Below, piece by piece: positions 26,301-36,179 of a stretch of DNA of 64,000 bases. This stretch comes from Phycisphaerales bacterium (GTDB taxonomy: Bacteria; Planctomycetota; Phycisphaerae; Phycisphaerales; SM1A02): NCBI GenBank assembly GCA_009691705.1, contig SIAR01000004.1, forward strand, positions 22,951 to 86,950, in the 5' to 3' direction. Numbering within the stretch: the first letter of the stretch is position 1; each line of letters starts with the position of its first letter. The position numbers and the translations under genes were made by a program. The notes beneath the pieces were generated by a model. It saw nothing but the letters and a program-made list of their open reading frames with translations, was not told where the DNA came from and did not search any database.

Positions 26301-27024
26301 GGGATTTGTGTTGCGATGGGGTTTCGATTCTGTCAACGCGTCCATCATCCATATGAATGATGCGATCAGCGAGATGGTAGATGCGATCGTCGTGCGAGAC
26401 GACGATCACTGCGCGATCGGGTGCGCGACCCGCCGCGGCGACAAGTTCCATCACGCGCTGTCCTGTGGCACCGTCGAGTGCGCTCGTCGGTTCGTCGCAC
26501 ACCAGAATACGGGGTGCGTTGATGAGCGCCCGCGCGATTGCGACGCGCTGCTGCTGTCCCCCAGAGAGTCGCGTTGGACTCGACCGCTCACGGCCGCCGA
26601 GGCCAACGCGCTCGAGCAATTCCGATGCCCGCGCGACCGCAGTCCGGCGATCGCTCCCCTGCAGAATCAATGGGATCGCCACATTCTCAGCGATGGTGAG
26701 AGTCGGAATCAAGTTGAACTGCTGAAAGACAAATCCAACATTGCGCAAGCGCCACGCCGTACGCGCTTCAGTCGAGAGCAACTGCGGATCTTGCCCGAAT
26801 ACTTCGAGCGCACCAGCATTGCGGGCGAGCAATCCCGCGATGATCGAGATAAATGATGTTTTGCCGCATCCCGATGGTCCCACGAGCATGACGATCTCGC
26901 CGCAGTTCACTTCGAGGTCAGCTCCGCGCAAGGCGACAACTTGCGTATCGCCGGTGACGTAGACCTTTTCGACGCCGCGCGCATAGACCGCGCACAAAGA
27001 TGGATCGCTCGTTGGCATTGTCAT
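26293..27024 (-). CDS. ABC exporter ATP-binding subunit (LolD/MacB/DevA-like)
   Basis: This 243-residue ATPase powers export with the adjacent permease. The Walker A is [10 protein letters not shown] near residue 49, the signature [15 protein letters not shown] near 155, Walker [13 protein letters not shown] near 175, and the H-loop [10 protein letters not shown]. Length and the DevA/MacB-type Q-loop ([21 protein letters not shown]) fit lipoprotein/antibiotic exporters of the MacAB-LolCDE group. Start overlaps the permease stop by 4 bases; the three genes form one operon. Confidence 0.93.
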   Translation of the reverse strand: MTMPTSDPSLCAVYARGVEKVYVTGDTQVVALRGADLEVNCGEIVMLVGPSGCGKTSFISIIAGLLARNAGALEVFGQDPQLLSTEARTAWRLRNVGFVFQQFNLIPTLTIAENVAIPLILQGSDRRTAVARASELLERVGLGGRERSSPTRLSGGQQQRVAIARALINAPRILVCDEPTSALDGATGQRVMELVAAAGRAPDRAVIVVSHDDRIYHLADRIIHMDDGRVDRIETPSQHKSHA

Positions 27025-28181
27025 CCCTGAAAGACATCTGCTGGATCAAGTCGCAACACCCGCCACATTCCAAGCGCAGCGCTTGCTGTGCAAATGAGCG
27101 TCACCGCAAATGCCGCGATCAGTGGAATCTGCCACGTCATGCGAAAGGCGAGGCGCTCTCCTGGAATCATCAATCCAAAGCTGCTTGTGATTCCGATGCC
27201 AACTCCGAATCCCAAAATCGCAATCGTCAACGCTTGCAGCGAAACCATGCGAAGCAAGACTCCGCGCGATGCGCCCATTGCCTTCATCGCTCCGAAGTAT
27301 TTGAGATTGTCGAGCACAAAGTTGTAAAACATCTGTCCAGCGACTGCGACTCCTACGAAAAATCCGAGCACGATCGCCGTTCCGAAGTTGATCGGGATGC
27401 CCGTCTCGCGCATCCAGTAGCCGAGCGTCTTATCGATGAACTCCTGGGACGAATACGCTGAAAGACCAGTCTGCTCTGCGATCGCCGTGCGCACGACCTC
27501 TTTCTCTGCCCCTGGTTCGAGTTTCGCCAGAATCATCGTCACCTGCCGCCGTTCACGCGGGGCATACTGCGAGGCTCGGTGAAATGTGGTGTAGATCACA
27601 GGCTGACTTTGAAAAGTCTGCGTTGCCTTGCAGATTCCAACTACTTCTGCGCGACGATCGTTGAGTTCAAGCGTATCTCCAACCCGCAGAGGTCGCGGCT
27701 CTCCACCCTCGGGTGGTCGCTCCATCTTGAACTCGCGGCGCGTCGCCCGCTCGTCGACGATGATCGCGTCGGGCTTGCGTAGGTCTGTTACCGATCCTTC
27801 GATCATGAATGGAGGCGCGGCGATCAAACTTGCGTCGTCGATGCCGATGATCTGCGACATCTGCCGCTTGCCATCGGGCAAGTTCACAACCAAGAGTCCC
27901 TTGTAGAGCGGCACTGCCCACGCGATTCCGGCAATTCCTTGCACCCGCTGCACCGCGGTCGAACGCAGCGGTTTGTTGTCATCGAGAAAACGCTGCGCAG
28001 GATCGACAATCCACAAGTCTGGCCCTGGCGTGTCGGTGATAAAGCCGAACGTTCGCGACATGATCCCGACAAAGATCGACGCCTGCTGCGAAATCAAGAG
28101 AGTCGAGAAGGCGAGCCCCAGAAGCATCCCGTAAAACCGAGCGGAATCACCGAACAACATCTTCAAGGCAAACGTGTACAT
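27021..28181 (-). CDS. ABC exporter permease, FtsX/MacB-like (DevC type)
   Basis: This 386-residue membrane protein has one N-terminal helix (GMLLGLAFSTLLISQQASIFVG), a periplasmic MacB-like domain (about residues 45-255), and a C-terminal block of three helices ending with [13 protein letters not shown]. This architecture is the FtsX-like permease of type VII ABC exporters, and length is close to DevC of heterocyst glycolipid export. Substrate unknown. First gene of the operon; about 120 bases separate it from the divergent sigma gene. Confidence 0.9.
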   Translation of the reverse strand: MYTFALKMLFGDSARFYGMLLGLAFSTLLISQQASIFVGIMSRTFGFITDTPGPDLWIVDPAQRFLDDNKPLRSTAVQRVQGIAGIAWAVPLYKGLLVVNLPDGKRQMSQIIGIDDASLIAAPPFMIEGSVTDLRKPDAIIVDERATRREFKMERPPEGGEPRPLRVGDTLELNDRRAEVVGICKATQTFQSQPVIYTTFHRASQYAPRERRQVTMILAKLEPGAEKEVVRTAIAEQTGLSAYSSQEFIDKTLGYWMRETGIPINFGTAIVLGFFVGVAVAGQMFYNFVLDNLKYFGAMKAMGASRGVLLRMVSLQALTIAILGFGVGIGITSSFGLMIPGERLAFRMTWQIPLIAAFAVTLICTASAALGMWRVLRLDPADVFQG

Positions 28182-28301
28182 GCCACCGAGACTCTAGCCG
28201 AAGCGAAAATAACCTCGTACAGTCCCCGAGTCACAGTGATCGGCGAATCGCCTGTGACTCGCACTACGAATTCGCCCACACGGACTAGGCCCAGACGACC
28301 A

Positions 28302-28844
28302 ATGCGCGCAGAAGACATCTTCAACATCCTCGTTCGACAACACGCTGAAATGCTGACCGCGTACATCCATTCGGTGGCGTTCGACCACTCCAATGTTGAC
28401 GATGTCTTTCAAGAGACGATTATCACCGCATGGAACCGGCTTGACGCCTTTGACCGTGCGAGACCATTTGGACCATGGTTGCGCGGAATCGCCCGAAACC
28501 ACATCTTGAGTAGCGCGCGCGGAAAACGCCGTTACAGAGCCCATATCGACGCACTGCAGCAGATTCGCATTGACGAACAATTCGACCAGGTCGAAAACTC
28601 GCCAGGCGACTCTTTCAGCGACCGTTCCGCGGCCCTGCTCGATTGCCTCGAGAAACTGCATCCAGATTCACATGCAGCGGTCGACCTTGTCTATGTGCGT
28701 GGGCTCGATTCGACCGCTGCCGCCCGCTCAGTTGGAGCCTCCGATGAGACATTTCGCAAACGCCTCTACCGAGCAAGGCTGACCCTTGCTGAATGCCTCA
28801 AGATGAAGTCGCTTTTCAAACCGTCTGATGGAGTACCAGCATGA
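28302..28844 (+). CDS. ECF-type RNA polymerase sigma-70 factor (second pair)
   Basis: This 180-residue ECF sigma factor is a paralogue of the one at 8649. Region 2 contains SNVDDVFQETIITAWNRLDAFD and PFGPWLRGIARNHI; region 4 contains EKLHPDSHAAVDLVYVRGLD and the helix KRLYRARLTLAECL. I took the ATG at 28302; the frame is open far upstream and a GTG at 28254 would add 16 residues (RTTNSPTRTRPRRP), so the start is uncertain. It overlaps the partner gene by 4 bases. About 120 bases separate it from the divergent ABC permease gene. Confidence 0.9.
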   Translation: MRAEDIFNILVRQHAEMLTAYIHSVAFDHSNVDDVFQETIITAWNRLDAFDRARPFGPWLRGIARNHILSSARGKRRYRAHIDALQQIRIDEQFDQVENSPGDSFSDRSAALLDCLEKLHPDSHAAVDLVYVRGLDSTAAARSVGASDETFRKRLYRARLTLAECLKMKSLFKPSDGVPA

Positions 28845-29953
28845 CCGACCTCCCCACCAACCCCATATCAGACGGCGATGATCGATATTCACAGAATGAC
28901 TCGGCCCAACCTACGCAGGGGGTCGGTGCGCCGCTAACTGCCGATCAGGTCGCAGATGGCATGGCTGTGCATGGATTGCTCGCGCTCCGGCAACCGGGTG
29001 AGAGTGATCGGATCAAGGCGCGTGTTCAGCGCGCCATTTCGACTATTCGTGAAATGAACGACTCGCGCCGACTCTTCTGGCGCAAACGCCTCGCTTGGGT
29101 TGGAGGATCAGTCGGAATTGCCGCAGCGATCGGCCTGGCCGTGCTTTATGTGCCTGCAGGATCAGATTCGAGCGCCTACGCGGCACTCGAGTCAATCCGT
29201 GGAACTGCTCGACAAGGGGGTCGCTCGTACGCAGTTCGCTTTGAAATGGATGGTCTCGGAGGTCCGCCACCCGCTGTTCAGCACCGAGATAACGAAATGA
29301 AACCGATTCGTGCAGCCGAACTCGCCGTCGGAAACGGCGGTCGGTGGACACTGCTCGTTAGCCCGCCAAACATGCCTCGCGCGCGTGGTGCGTTCGGTTG
29401 GGATGGCAGTAGTTATTGGGCGGTCGACCCTGTTGGTTCGGTTCGCACCTCCGCGACCCTGAAAGAGCTACGAGTGCCGCCGTTCATCTCAGTTCTTGAG
29501 AGTGGAACCGCCGATGCCGAAGAAGATCTCGAGTTACTCACTCTCGACTCAATGCTGTCGAAGCTCGACAAGCAGTACAAGGTTTCGTTCGATCGCGATA
29601 GTGATCGCGTCGATCGCAATGGTCGCCCCGTGACAGTCGTTACCGCTGAGCGCCGTGGAAAACGTGACTTTCGCTCACCTCACACGGTGCGAATTGTCGC
29701 AGATTCAAGCACATTTGAAGTGCTTCGTGCCAACTGGCAGTGGTCGCAAACTCCCCTACCAGCTGGTGACCATTCTGCACCCGCCGGCAACCATCGCATG
29801 AAGCGGATCTTTCTTGAACTCACCGACACCCCACCGCACGGCGACGAGTGGTTCACACCCGAGTTTCACGCGAGAGCTTTGACAGAGATGTCACGCTCGG
29901 GGGGTCCCCCACGCCTAGGCAGTGGCGGCAACGCCAAGCAAGGCCGCGATTGA
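28841..29953 (+). CDS. Putative membrane-anchored partner (anti-sigma-like) of the second ECF sigma factor
   Basis: This 370-residue protein repeats the layout of the gene at 9182: an N-terminal cytoplasmic part with a helix (ESDRIKARVQRAISTIREM), one membrane segment (about 88-108, WVGGSVGIAAAIGLAVLYV), and a periplasmic domain that begins SSAYAALESIRGTARQGG, near the SSASALVRSATKVARLA of the first. The C-terminus has Pro/Gly-rich segments but no nine-residue repeat. No zinc anti-sigma motif is seen. Overlap with the sigma gene supports a regulator role by context only. Confidence 0.7.
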   Translation: MTDLPTNPISDGDDRYSQNDSAQPTQGVGAPLTADQVADGMAVHGLLALRQPGESDRIKARVQRAISTIREMNDSRRLFWRKRLAWVGGSVGIAAAIGLAVLYVPAGSDSSAYAALESIRGTARQGGRSYAVRFEMDGLGGPPPAVQHRDNEMKPIRAAELAVGNGGRWTLLVSPPNMPRARGAFGWDGSSYWAVDPVGSVRTSATLKELRVPPFISVLESGTADAEEDLELLTLDSMLSKLDKQYKVSFDRDSDRVDRNGRPVTVVTAERRGKRDFRSPHTVRIVADSSTFEVLRANWQWSQTPLPAGDHSAPAGNHRMKRIFLELTDTPPHGDEWFTPEFHARALTEMSRSGGPPRLGSGGNAKQGRD

Positions 29954-30175
29954 GCGATTTCCCTCCTCGAATCGCTGCCATTACGCCAGGACGGGCAATA
30001 GACGCCCTGATTCGGAAAATTTTCGCAAAATGCACGCCATAATTTTTGCATCGACCGAATCTCGGGTTAGGTTGTAGTGTGTCCGCTCGTTCGGGTGGGC
30101 ATCGCAAGAGGACTTCCCTAAAAGTTCCCATTGCGAAGACTCGAGTGTTTCGTCCCTTTTTCACCGGAGTTTTTA
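29954..30175. other. Intergenic region upstream of a PEP-CTERM gene
   Basis: This 222-base stretch is AT-richer than its neighbours and holds GGAG at 30165-30168 as the ribosome site for the ATG at 30176. I see no hairpin and no confident promoter boxes; a promoter for the PEP-CTERM gene is expected here. Confidence 0.5.
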
Positions 30176-30796
30176 ATGCAAATTTCAAGTCGTTTAAACA
30201 AGCACCTCGCTGTTGCCGCTGCGGCAGCCGCCTGCGTTAGCGCTGCTAACGCCGTCATCATTTACAGCGGAGTCGTCAACATCGTTGTTCCAGCGAACGT
30301 TGACGGCGTTTACATAAATGTTCAAACCGGGCAGTATCTCGCCGGCGCAGGCGCGGGAGTTCCTGGATGGGATTGCAATCCCTATGGGACTTCATTAACT
30401 AGCGTCGCGCTCTATGCGGCGGTGGGAACTGGTTACATGCGCAATCCTGGCGCTGGAACTAGCACTTCCCGCACAAACATCGCTGCAGGAACCGCTATCG
30501 GCTCGACATCCTTCTTCTACGGAAGTTCGAATGCAACCATCGGAACATTGGTTGGTCAATGGACTGCGAATACGACTGGAATCTTTGGATTCAAGTTCGT
30601 AGCCGCAGACACTTTGACCCATTACGGTTGGATGCGTCTCGCCATCGGTGCCAACGCAGCAACGCGCACGATCGTGGACTATGGATTTGAGTCAACCGCT
30701 GCTACAACGATTCTCGCTGGAGCTGGTATTCCAGCCCCTGGAGCGGTTGCGCTTCTCGGTCTCGCAGGTCTCATCAGCCGTCGTCGACGCGCCTGA
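30176..30796 (+). CDS. Secreted PEP-CTERM protein
   Basis: This 206-residue protein has a signal peptide (ending SAANA), a beta-rich domain of about 155 residues, and a canonical C-terminal sorting tail: PAPGAVALLGLAGL followed by SRRRRA. The pattern Pro-x-Pro-Gly, hydrophobic helix, Arg cluster is the exosortase recognition signal of Phycisphaerae. The ATG at 30176 has GGAG 7 bases upstream; a longer frame from 30131 is rejected. A strong terminator at 30851 ends the transcript. Function of the domain is unknown. Confidence 0.88.
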   Translation: MQISSRLNKHLAVAAAAAACVSAANAVIIYSGVVNIVVPANVDGVYINVQTGQYLAGAGAGVPGWDCNPYGTSLTSVALYAAVGTGYMRNPGAGTSTSRTNIAAGTAIGSTSFFYGSSNATIGTLVGQWTANTTGIFGFKFVAADTLTHYGWMRLAIGANAATRTIVDYGFESTAATTILAGAGIPAPGAVALLGLAGLISRRRRA

Positions 30797-30850
30797 TACG
30801 ACTCGCACACGCTTGAACGCTTGGGCGTGAAAGTTTGAGGTGAAAAAGTT

Positions 30851-30887
30851 CACCGGCGGTCCCGTGACCGCCGGTGTTTTCTTTTTT
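30851..30887 (+). terminator. Rho-independent terminator
   Basis: A perfect 11-base stem (30851-30861 and 30866-30876, CACCGGCGGTC with GACCGCCGGTG) closes a 4-base loop and is followed by TTTTCTTTTTT. It lies 54 bases after the PEP-CTERM stop. Confidence 0.95.
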
Positions 30888-30955
30888 GCCAGACGCCGTT
30901 CTTTGGAACAAACAGCGAGCGACCCTCGCTAAATCTTCCAAAGAACACGCGCGAT

Positions 30956-31534
30956 TCAGCCGACCCTGTTGCGATGAAGGGCGGGGTCGACCGCTGTGGT
31001 CATTGCCGACTCGTCGAGCTGGCCTCCCAAAAACGCGTTGATCGCATGTGCCTGCCCCGCCGGGTTTGCGATGAACTGCGCGTGCTCAAGCGAGAGCACC
31101 TTGAAGTTTGGCCGCTCGGCGAGCCACGAGTCGACGCTCTTGAGTTGAGCTTCGAAGATCGCAATGAGCCGATCGGGTGCGAGTGCCGCGCCACGCCGTC
31201 CACTTCGCTCAAGCATTACCGCTTGTGAACGAATGACCTCATGCAAGTTGCGACGCATGAAAATCACTCGATACTCGCGGTCGGTTGGCAGTTCCATCAG
31301 CAAGAGATGGATGATCTTCACAACCTTCCCATGCGCTTCATCGAGCCATGCGGTGTCGCTCTTGAGTTGCTTCACCCGCTCAAACTCAAAGTAGCCGCGC
31401 GGATTGTCCTCGTCGGGGGTGCGAATCGCATCGGACATCGCGGCGATGCCCCCAGCGCAGAGCATCTGCATCGCCATGCTCGTTCCAGAGCGCGGCAATC
31501 CAGAGACAACGATGATTGGCGCACGATCGGACAT
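30956..31534 (-). CDS. Sulfotransferase-family protein (PAPS-binding P-loop)
   Basis: This 192-residue protein begins with a P-loop SGLPRSGTSMAMQML, the 5'-phosphosulfate-binding motif of sulfotransferases, and has RVIFMRRNLHEVIRSQ, the 3'-phosphate-binding strand-loop with the conserved Arg and Ser. It is shorter than typical carbohydrate sulfotransferases, like many bacterial Sulfotransfer_3 proteins. It follows arnT by 26 bases on the same strand and ends the arn operon, which suggests it may modify the same glycolipid or a related surface sugar; substrate is inferred from context only. Confidence 0.75.
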   Translation of the reverse strand: MSDRAPIIVVSGLPRSGTSMAMQMLCAGGIAAMSDAIRTPDEDNPRGYFEFERVKQLKSDTAWLDEAHGKVVKIIHLLLMELPTDREYRVIFMRRNLHEVIRSQAVMLERSGRRGAALAPDRLIAIFEAQLKSVDSWLAERPNFKVLSLEHAQFIANPAGQAHAINAFLGGQLDESAMTTAVDPALHRNRVG

Positions 31535-31560
31535 CACACCGAGTCTAGTGCTCTGCGCTA

Positions 31561-33228
31561 TCACTTCCAGCGAATGATCGCGAGGTCGCCACGAGTGTCA
31601 GAGTCGCTTGGAGCTGGCAACGAACCGAACACATGAAGGCGCTCGAACTCGCCCTTGCTGACGACGAGAGAAAGCTCATCGCCGCGGTTGATTCGTGCCG
31701 CGACGTCATCCCACGAGATGATCCGCGCGCGGTCGTCTGGCATTTCGAGTTCGTTGTCGAACTCCCCCGGCGCGCCGACAATCAGAATGTCGCGCCGTGC
31801 TGTGACCCAACTCACGCTGTGACCCAATGACGCCGTTGTGACAAGCGTGCGCGAGGCGACGAGCGCCGATTCATTGGCCGCGAGTGCGACCCAAGGCAAC
31901 TGAGTCTGACGCACGAATGCGTCGGGAAAAAGAAATGGAATCAACATGAGCATCGCAATGGGTGCAGTCGCCGTGCGCGTCAACCAGAGTCGCGTGTCGC
32001 GGGTGCGCCAACTCAATGAGTCGATTTCTGCCCAGACGATGAGTGCGAAAGCGATGGCGACGAGACGAAGTGCGCTGTGCGATGACCAGAGCGGCGGTAG
32101 TCCAACGGCTTCGACCCCGAGGATCGCAATCACAATGGCGAGTGCGGCGAGCAGGCGCAAGATAAAGCGCCCGACCTTTTCGCCTTTGCCTGCGACGACC
32201 CTGCCCGACTCGTGGGCGCAAACAAGCCCGAGCGTCACAAGAACTGCAAGCGGCGCGTATAGCGGCAAGATGTACGTGGGAACTTTTCCCTTGCTGAACG
32301 AAAGCGCGATGAGCGGAGCTGCGATCCAGCACAGACAGAAGCGTGTGCCATCGCTTGGTGCGCTCGCCGCAGTGAGCCCGCGAAGTCCCACGTAGACGCG
32401 CGGCCAGAGAAGTGTCCAGAAGATTCCGCCGATCGGAAACAACACAAGCAAGTACCACCAGGGTTGGGTGTGTTGATTCGCATCGGGTGCAGCGAAACGC
32501 CTGAAGTGTTCGATGAAGAGAAACGCCTCCCAGAACTGTGGCTCAGATCGATGCAGCAGAAGTGCGACGGGGGTGACAGGAAGTGCTGCGAAAAAGAGCG
32601 GAATCCAAGGCATGCGGATGATGTCGATCCAGCGGCACTGCCAAGCGAGAAATGCCAGAGCCGAGACCGCGGGGATCGCAAACCCCAGCAATCCCTTGGT
32701 GAGGAAGGCGAGTGCGGATGCGACGCCCGCGAAAGCGAGCCATCCGAATTGTGCGCGACCACGCGAGGTGCATGCGCCGTAGAACGCTGCGAGCGTCACC
32801 GCGACAAACGCTGTAAAAATGGGATCGAGCGACGCAACGCTTCCCAGAACCTGCGCGCCCATGGTGGTGGTCTGCACGAGAAATGCCGCGACGCCGACAT
32901 CGCGGCGCCCGGTGATGCGCGCGGCAAGCCATCCGGCAACGAGCGCCGTGATGCCCGTTGCGATGGCCGATGGCAGACGGATTGCGAATGCGCTCTCGCC
33001 AAAGAGTGAAATGCTCGCGGCCATCATCCACATTCCTAGTGGAGGTTTCTCGTAATAGTGAAACCCCGCCATGCGTAGTGAGAACCACCCACCGCTCTCT
33101 GCCATTTCTGCGGCGATGATTCCGTAGCGTGGCTCGTCTGGAGAAACCAGTGGACGCACGGCGACAACCAGCACGCTAACGGCGACGAAAACGAGAAGCG
33201 ACCAGATGATCTGTCGGCGCAGCGTCAT
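31561..33228 (-). CDS. arnT: Undecaprenyl-phosphate-L-Ara4N:lipid A transferase (ArnT-like, GT83)
   Basis: This 555-residue inner-membrane protein transfers L-Ara4N to lipid A phosphate. It has about 11-12 hydrophobic helices, the catalytic loop motif SPDEPRYGIIAAEM between the first helices, and the Arg/Glu loop GFHYYEKPPLGMWMM typical of ArnT/PMT fold enzymes. A soluble C-terminal domain of about 110 residues follows. The start at 33228 shares one base with the arnD stop. Family is firm; because related glycosyltransferases look alike, the lipid A assignment rests on the operon context. Confidence 0.88.
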   Translation of the reverse strand: MTLRRQIIWSLLVFVAVSVLVVAVRPLVSPDEPRYGIIAAEMAESGGWFSLRMAGFHYYEKPPLGMWMMAASISLFGESAFAIRLPSAIATGITALVAGWLAARITGRRDVGVAAFLVQTTTMGAQVLGSVASLDPIFTAFVAVTLAAFYGACTSRGRAQFGWLAFAGVASALAFLTKGLLGFAIPAVSALAFLAWQCRWIDIIRMPWIPLFFAALPVTPVALLLHRSEPQFWEAFLFIEHFRRFAAPDANQHTQPWWYLLVLFPIGGIFWTLLWPRVYVGLRGLTAASAPSDGTRFCLCWIAAPLIALSFSKGKVPTYILPLYAPLAVLVTLGLVCAHESGRVVAGKGEKVGRFILRLLAALAIVIAILGVEAVGLPPLWSSHSALRLVAIAFALIVWAEIDSLSWRTRDTRLWLTRTATAPIAMLMLIPFLFPDAFVRQTQLPWVALAANESALVASRTLVTTASLGHSVSWVTARRDILIVGAPGEFDNELEMPDDRARIISWDDVAARINRGDELSLVVSKGEFERLHVFGSLPAPSDSDTRGDLAIIRWK

Positions 33229-34124
33229 CAGGAAGTCTCCGCAGCGCGTGTACAAACCCATCCCTCGCGGCCTGCGATTGTGCCCTTGGCGATTGCTGAT
33301 GGTTTCGGTGGAGCTTGCCTGCCGATCCAATCGCTGAGCGGTTCAAACCGATGACCCGCTGCAATCGCCCGATCGAGAAACTGCGTGAAGAGTGCGGTCT
33401 TTGACCCACCTTCGCTCTCAGCATGAATCGTGAGCACGTGCGGATTGCCGTCGCTGATGCGCGTGAGTAGCGCTTGGTTCCACGCGGCATCCGCGCCGGC
33501 GCCGCGACCAACTCCTTCGTCGTAGGTTGGCAAGTCAACGGGCACTTGTGGTTGATCGATCGGCGCGCCGTTGACAATCGGCAGGAAGGGCGAAGCGGCA
33601 CCCCGACAATCGCTGCGAAACGCAAAGAGGCGCGATGATTTCAGGGCAAGCACCCGTTCGGTGCAACGCCAACCCGGCACCGCCGCAGTTGTGGGGATAT
33701 GACCAATGATCGTTGCGAGCGCTTCGGTCGCGCGAGTGATCTCGAGGTCGAGTTGTGCGTCGGTGAGCGCATCAATCCCATTTTGCCAGCGGTGGTGATC
33801 CCACGCATGCACTCCCATCTCATGGCCGTCCCTATCAGGATGGCGCAGAGTCTCTGCGAGACGCCGACTGATGACTGGACCCGGCCAGAGCGTGCCGCGA
33901 AAGATGATCTCCCACCCATAGAGACTCGGCGCGCCTGATCGAAGCATCTTGACTGCGAACGCGGGGCGAATCATGCGCGCTATGTGGCGTCCCATGTTGT
34001 CGGGTCCGAGCGTGACATACCACGAGGCACGAATCTTTCGCGCATTGAGCGTTGCGAGCAGGCGTGGAATTCCATCGCGTGTTCCGCGAAAGGTGTCGAC
34101 ATCAATGCGAAGACCAATCGTCAC
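33228..34124 (-). CDS. arnD: 4-deoxy-4-formamido-L-arabinose-phosphoundecaprenol deformylase (ArnD-like)
   Basis: This 298-residue polysaccharide-deacetylase-fold enzyme removes the formyl group from undecaprenyl-phosphate-L-Ara4FN, leaving L-Ara4N ready for transfer. The NodB metal site is visible as RIDVDTFRGTRDG near the start and HEMGVHAWDHHRW near residue 100, which are the ArnD-specific forms of motifs 1 and 2. The start is GTG at 34124, 8 bases after arnA. Length matches ArnD. Confidence 0.92.
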   Translation of the reverse strand: MTIGLRIDVDTFRGTRDGIPRLLATLNARKIRASWYVTLGPDNMGRHIARMIRPAFAVKMLRSGAPSLYGWEIIFRGTLWPGPVISRRLAETLRHPDRDGHEMGVHAWDHHRWQNGIDALTDAQLDLEITRATEALATIIGHIPTTAAVPGWRCTERVLALKSSRLFAFRSDCRGAASPFLPIVNGAPIDQPQVPVDLPTYDEGVGRGAGADAAWNQALLTRISDGNPHVLTIHAESEGGSKTALFTQFLDRAIAAGHRFEPLSDWIGRQAPPKPSAIAKGTIAGREGWVCTRAAETS

Positions 34125-34132
34125 GGCGTGAG

Positions 34133-36160
34133 TTATGCGCGCAGGGCTGGATTCTGCGCCTTCTTCGCCGCGGGCACCACAAGACCATGTTCACGCGCGT
34201 GCTGTTGCAAGAACCAATCGAGCGTGCGCTCAATGCTGGTGTGAGTTGCGACTGTTGGGGTCCAACCAATCAGAGTCTGCGCATTTCGAATACTGGGACG
34301 ACGATGCTGCACATCTTCGTACCCCTGTCCGTAGTAGGTCGTGCTCTCAATCTGCTGATAGCCCGCGAACGGCGGATAGCAAGCGCGCAGTGGATGGCGC
34401 TCAAACGCTTCGACCAGCGACTCAGCGAGTTCTTTGATGCTCGCCTCATTATCTGGATTGCCGATATTGAAAATGCGACCATCGCAGCGATTCTCTTTGT
34501 TCTCGATGATGCGAAAGAGGCACTCGATGCCTTCATCAACTTCCGTGAAGCAACGCCGCTGCGTGCCGCCATCGACCAACAGAATTGGCGTTCCTTCAAC
34601 CAGATTCAAGATGAGCTGCGTGATCGCGCGCGAACTGCCGACGCGCGCTGAGTCGAGCGAGTCGAGGCGCGGACCGATCCAATTGAATGGACGGAAGAGG
34701 CTAAAACGAAGACCGCGCTGCATGCCGTATGCCCAGATCACGCGATCGAGCAGTTGCTTGCTTGCCGAGTAGATCCACCGCTGGCGGTGAATAGGACCAG
34801 TCACGAGCGGCGACGACTCTTCATCGAAGAGTTCGTCGGTGCACATTCCGTAGACCTCGGATGTGCTTGGGAAAATGAGCCGCTTGCCGTACTTCACACA
34901 ATCGCGCACGACGCGCAGGTTTTCTTCAAAGTCGAGTTCAAAGACGCGCAGAGGGTTTCGCACATACTCAATCGGCGTGGCGATCGCGACGAGGGGAAGA
35001 ATCACATCGCACTTGCGCACGTGAAACTCGACCCACTCCCGGTTGATCGCAATGTCTCCCTCGACAAAGTGAAATCGTGGATGCGAGGTCAGCGTTCCGA
35101 GGTTCTCGCTGTTGAGATCCATGCCGAAGACTTCGTAGTTGTCGTCTAGTAACAGTCGCTCTGAGAGTTGGCTGCCGATGAATCCATTCACGCCCAGAAT
35201 CAGTACCGACGTGCGCTTGCGGGTCTTGGCAACTGCCTTTGCACCCAGACGCATGCGAGGCAAGAGATTCAAGTCTTGCGCGAGTTGCGATCCAGATGAC
35301 CACACGCCCTCAGCGCCCTGCCCCTCTTGGATTTCAAGCGCGCCATGACCGCAGGCGATGACCAAGGGCGACGACGAGAGAATCTCTCCTGGTTGACCTG
35401 TTGCGGGTGCCCCCTGCACGACCTGCGCCCGCCAGACCATGATCTTGCGGGTGCCGGCGAATGTGAAGGCTCCGGGCCACGGATGCGTGACAGCCCGCAC
35501 GAGGTTGCGAAGTTCACTCGCAGGTTTCGACCAGTTGAGTAGTCCATCGGCAGGAGTGCGCTTGCCCATCACAGTTGCGTTCGACTCAACCTGTCGGGTG
35601 CGGGGCGCCTTGCCACTCTTGAGAAGCGGGATCACTTCTTCAAGGATCGACGCGCTCTCTGCGGCGATGCGCATGGTGAGCGAACGCGCGTCGTCGTCAC
35701 TGCCGATAGCGATCGTGCGCTGCGCGATGATGTCGCCCGCATCGGCCTTGTCAGCCATGAAGTGCACGGTGACCCCTGTTTCTGTTTCGCCATTCGCGAG
35801 CACCCAGTTGATCGGCGCGCGACCGCGATACTTTGGCAAGAGTGCCGAGTGCAGATTCACGCATCCCGCTGGAAAGAGCGCCCGAATCTTGGCGCCAACC
35901 ATGTTGCGGTAGTGAAACGACATCAAAAGTTCAGCATTCATCGCCCGAATCCTCTCGAGCCAAATTGGATGGTCGATCTTCTCTGGGGCATGCACTGGGA
36001 TGCCATGCTGCGCTGCGATGCGCGCGACGCTCGCATACCAACCACCTTCGGCGGGATCATCGCGGTGGGTGAAGACTGCTACCACCTCGAGTCCACTGCG
36101 GATCGCTGCTTGCAGCGAGGCGGCACCAATTTCGTGATAGGCAAGAACAACGGTTCGCAT
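34133..36160 (-). CDS. arnA: Bifunctional ArnA: UDP-L-Ara4N formyltransferase / UDP-glucuronate decarboxylase
   Basis: This 675-residue fusion has an N-terminal formyltransferase domain with [18 protein letters not shown] and the catalytic Asp in KADAGDII, and a C-terminal NAD-dependent decarboxylase domain with [10 protein letters not shown] for [19 protein letters not shown] (Ser-Glu pair) and [16 protein letters not shown] (catalytic Tyr/Lys). RRPSIRNAQ carries the Arg needed for decarboxylation. It oxidatively decarboxylates UDP-glucuronate to UDP-4-keto-pentose, and later formylates UDP-L-Ara4N. The linker (about 300-330) is typical. The start at 36160 has GGAG 7 bases upstream. Strong match throughout. 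Confidence 0.96.
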   Translation of the reverse strand: MRTVVLAYHEIGAASLQAAIRSGLEVVAVFTHRDDPAEGGWYASVARIAAQHGIPVHAPEKIDHPIWLERIRAMNAELLMSFHYRNMVGAKIRALFPAGCVNLHSALLPKYRGRAPINWVLANGETETGVTVHFMADKADAGDIIAQRTIAIGSDDDARSLTMRIAAESASILEEVIPLLKSGKAPRTRQVESNATVMGKRTPADGLLNWSKPASELRNLVRAVTHPWPGAFTFAGTRKIMVWRAQVVQGAPATGQPGEILSSSPLVIACGHGALEIQEGQGAEGVWSSGSQLAQDLNLLPRMRLGAKAVAKTRKRTSVLILGVNGFIGSQLSERLLLDDNYEVFGMDLNSENLGTLTSHPRFHFVEGDIAINREWVEFHVRKCDVILPLVAIATPIEYVRNPLRVFELDFEENLRVVRDCVKYGKRLIFPSTSEVYGMCTDELFDEESSPLVTGPIHRQRWIYSASKQLLDRVIWAYGMQRGLRFSLFRPFNWIGPRLDSLDSARVGSSRAITQLILNLVEGTPILLVDGGTQRRCFTEVDEGIECLFRIIENKENRCDGRIFNIGNPDNEASIKELAESLVEAFERHPLRACYPPFAGYQQIESTTYYGQGYEDVQHRRPSIRNAQTLIGWTPTVATHTSIERTLDWFLQQHAREHGLVVPAAKKAQNPALRA

Positions 36161-36179
36161 GAGAGATCTCCGACTCAGG

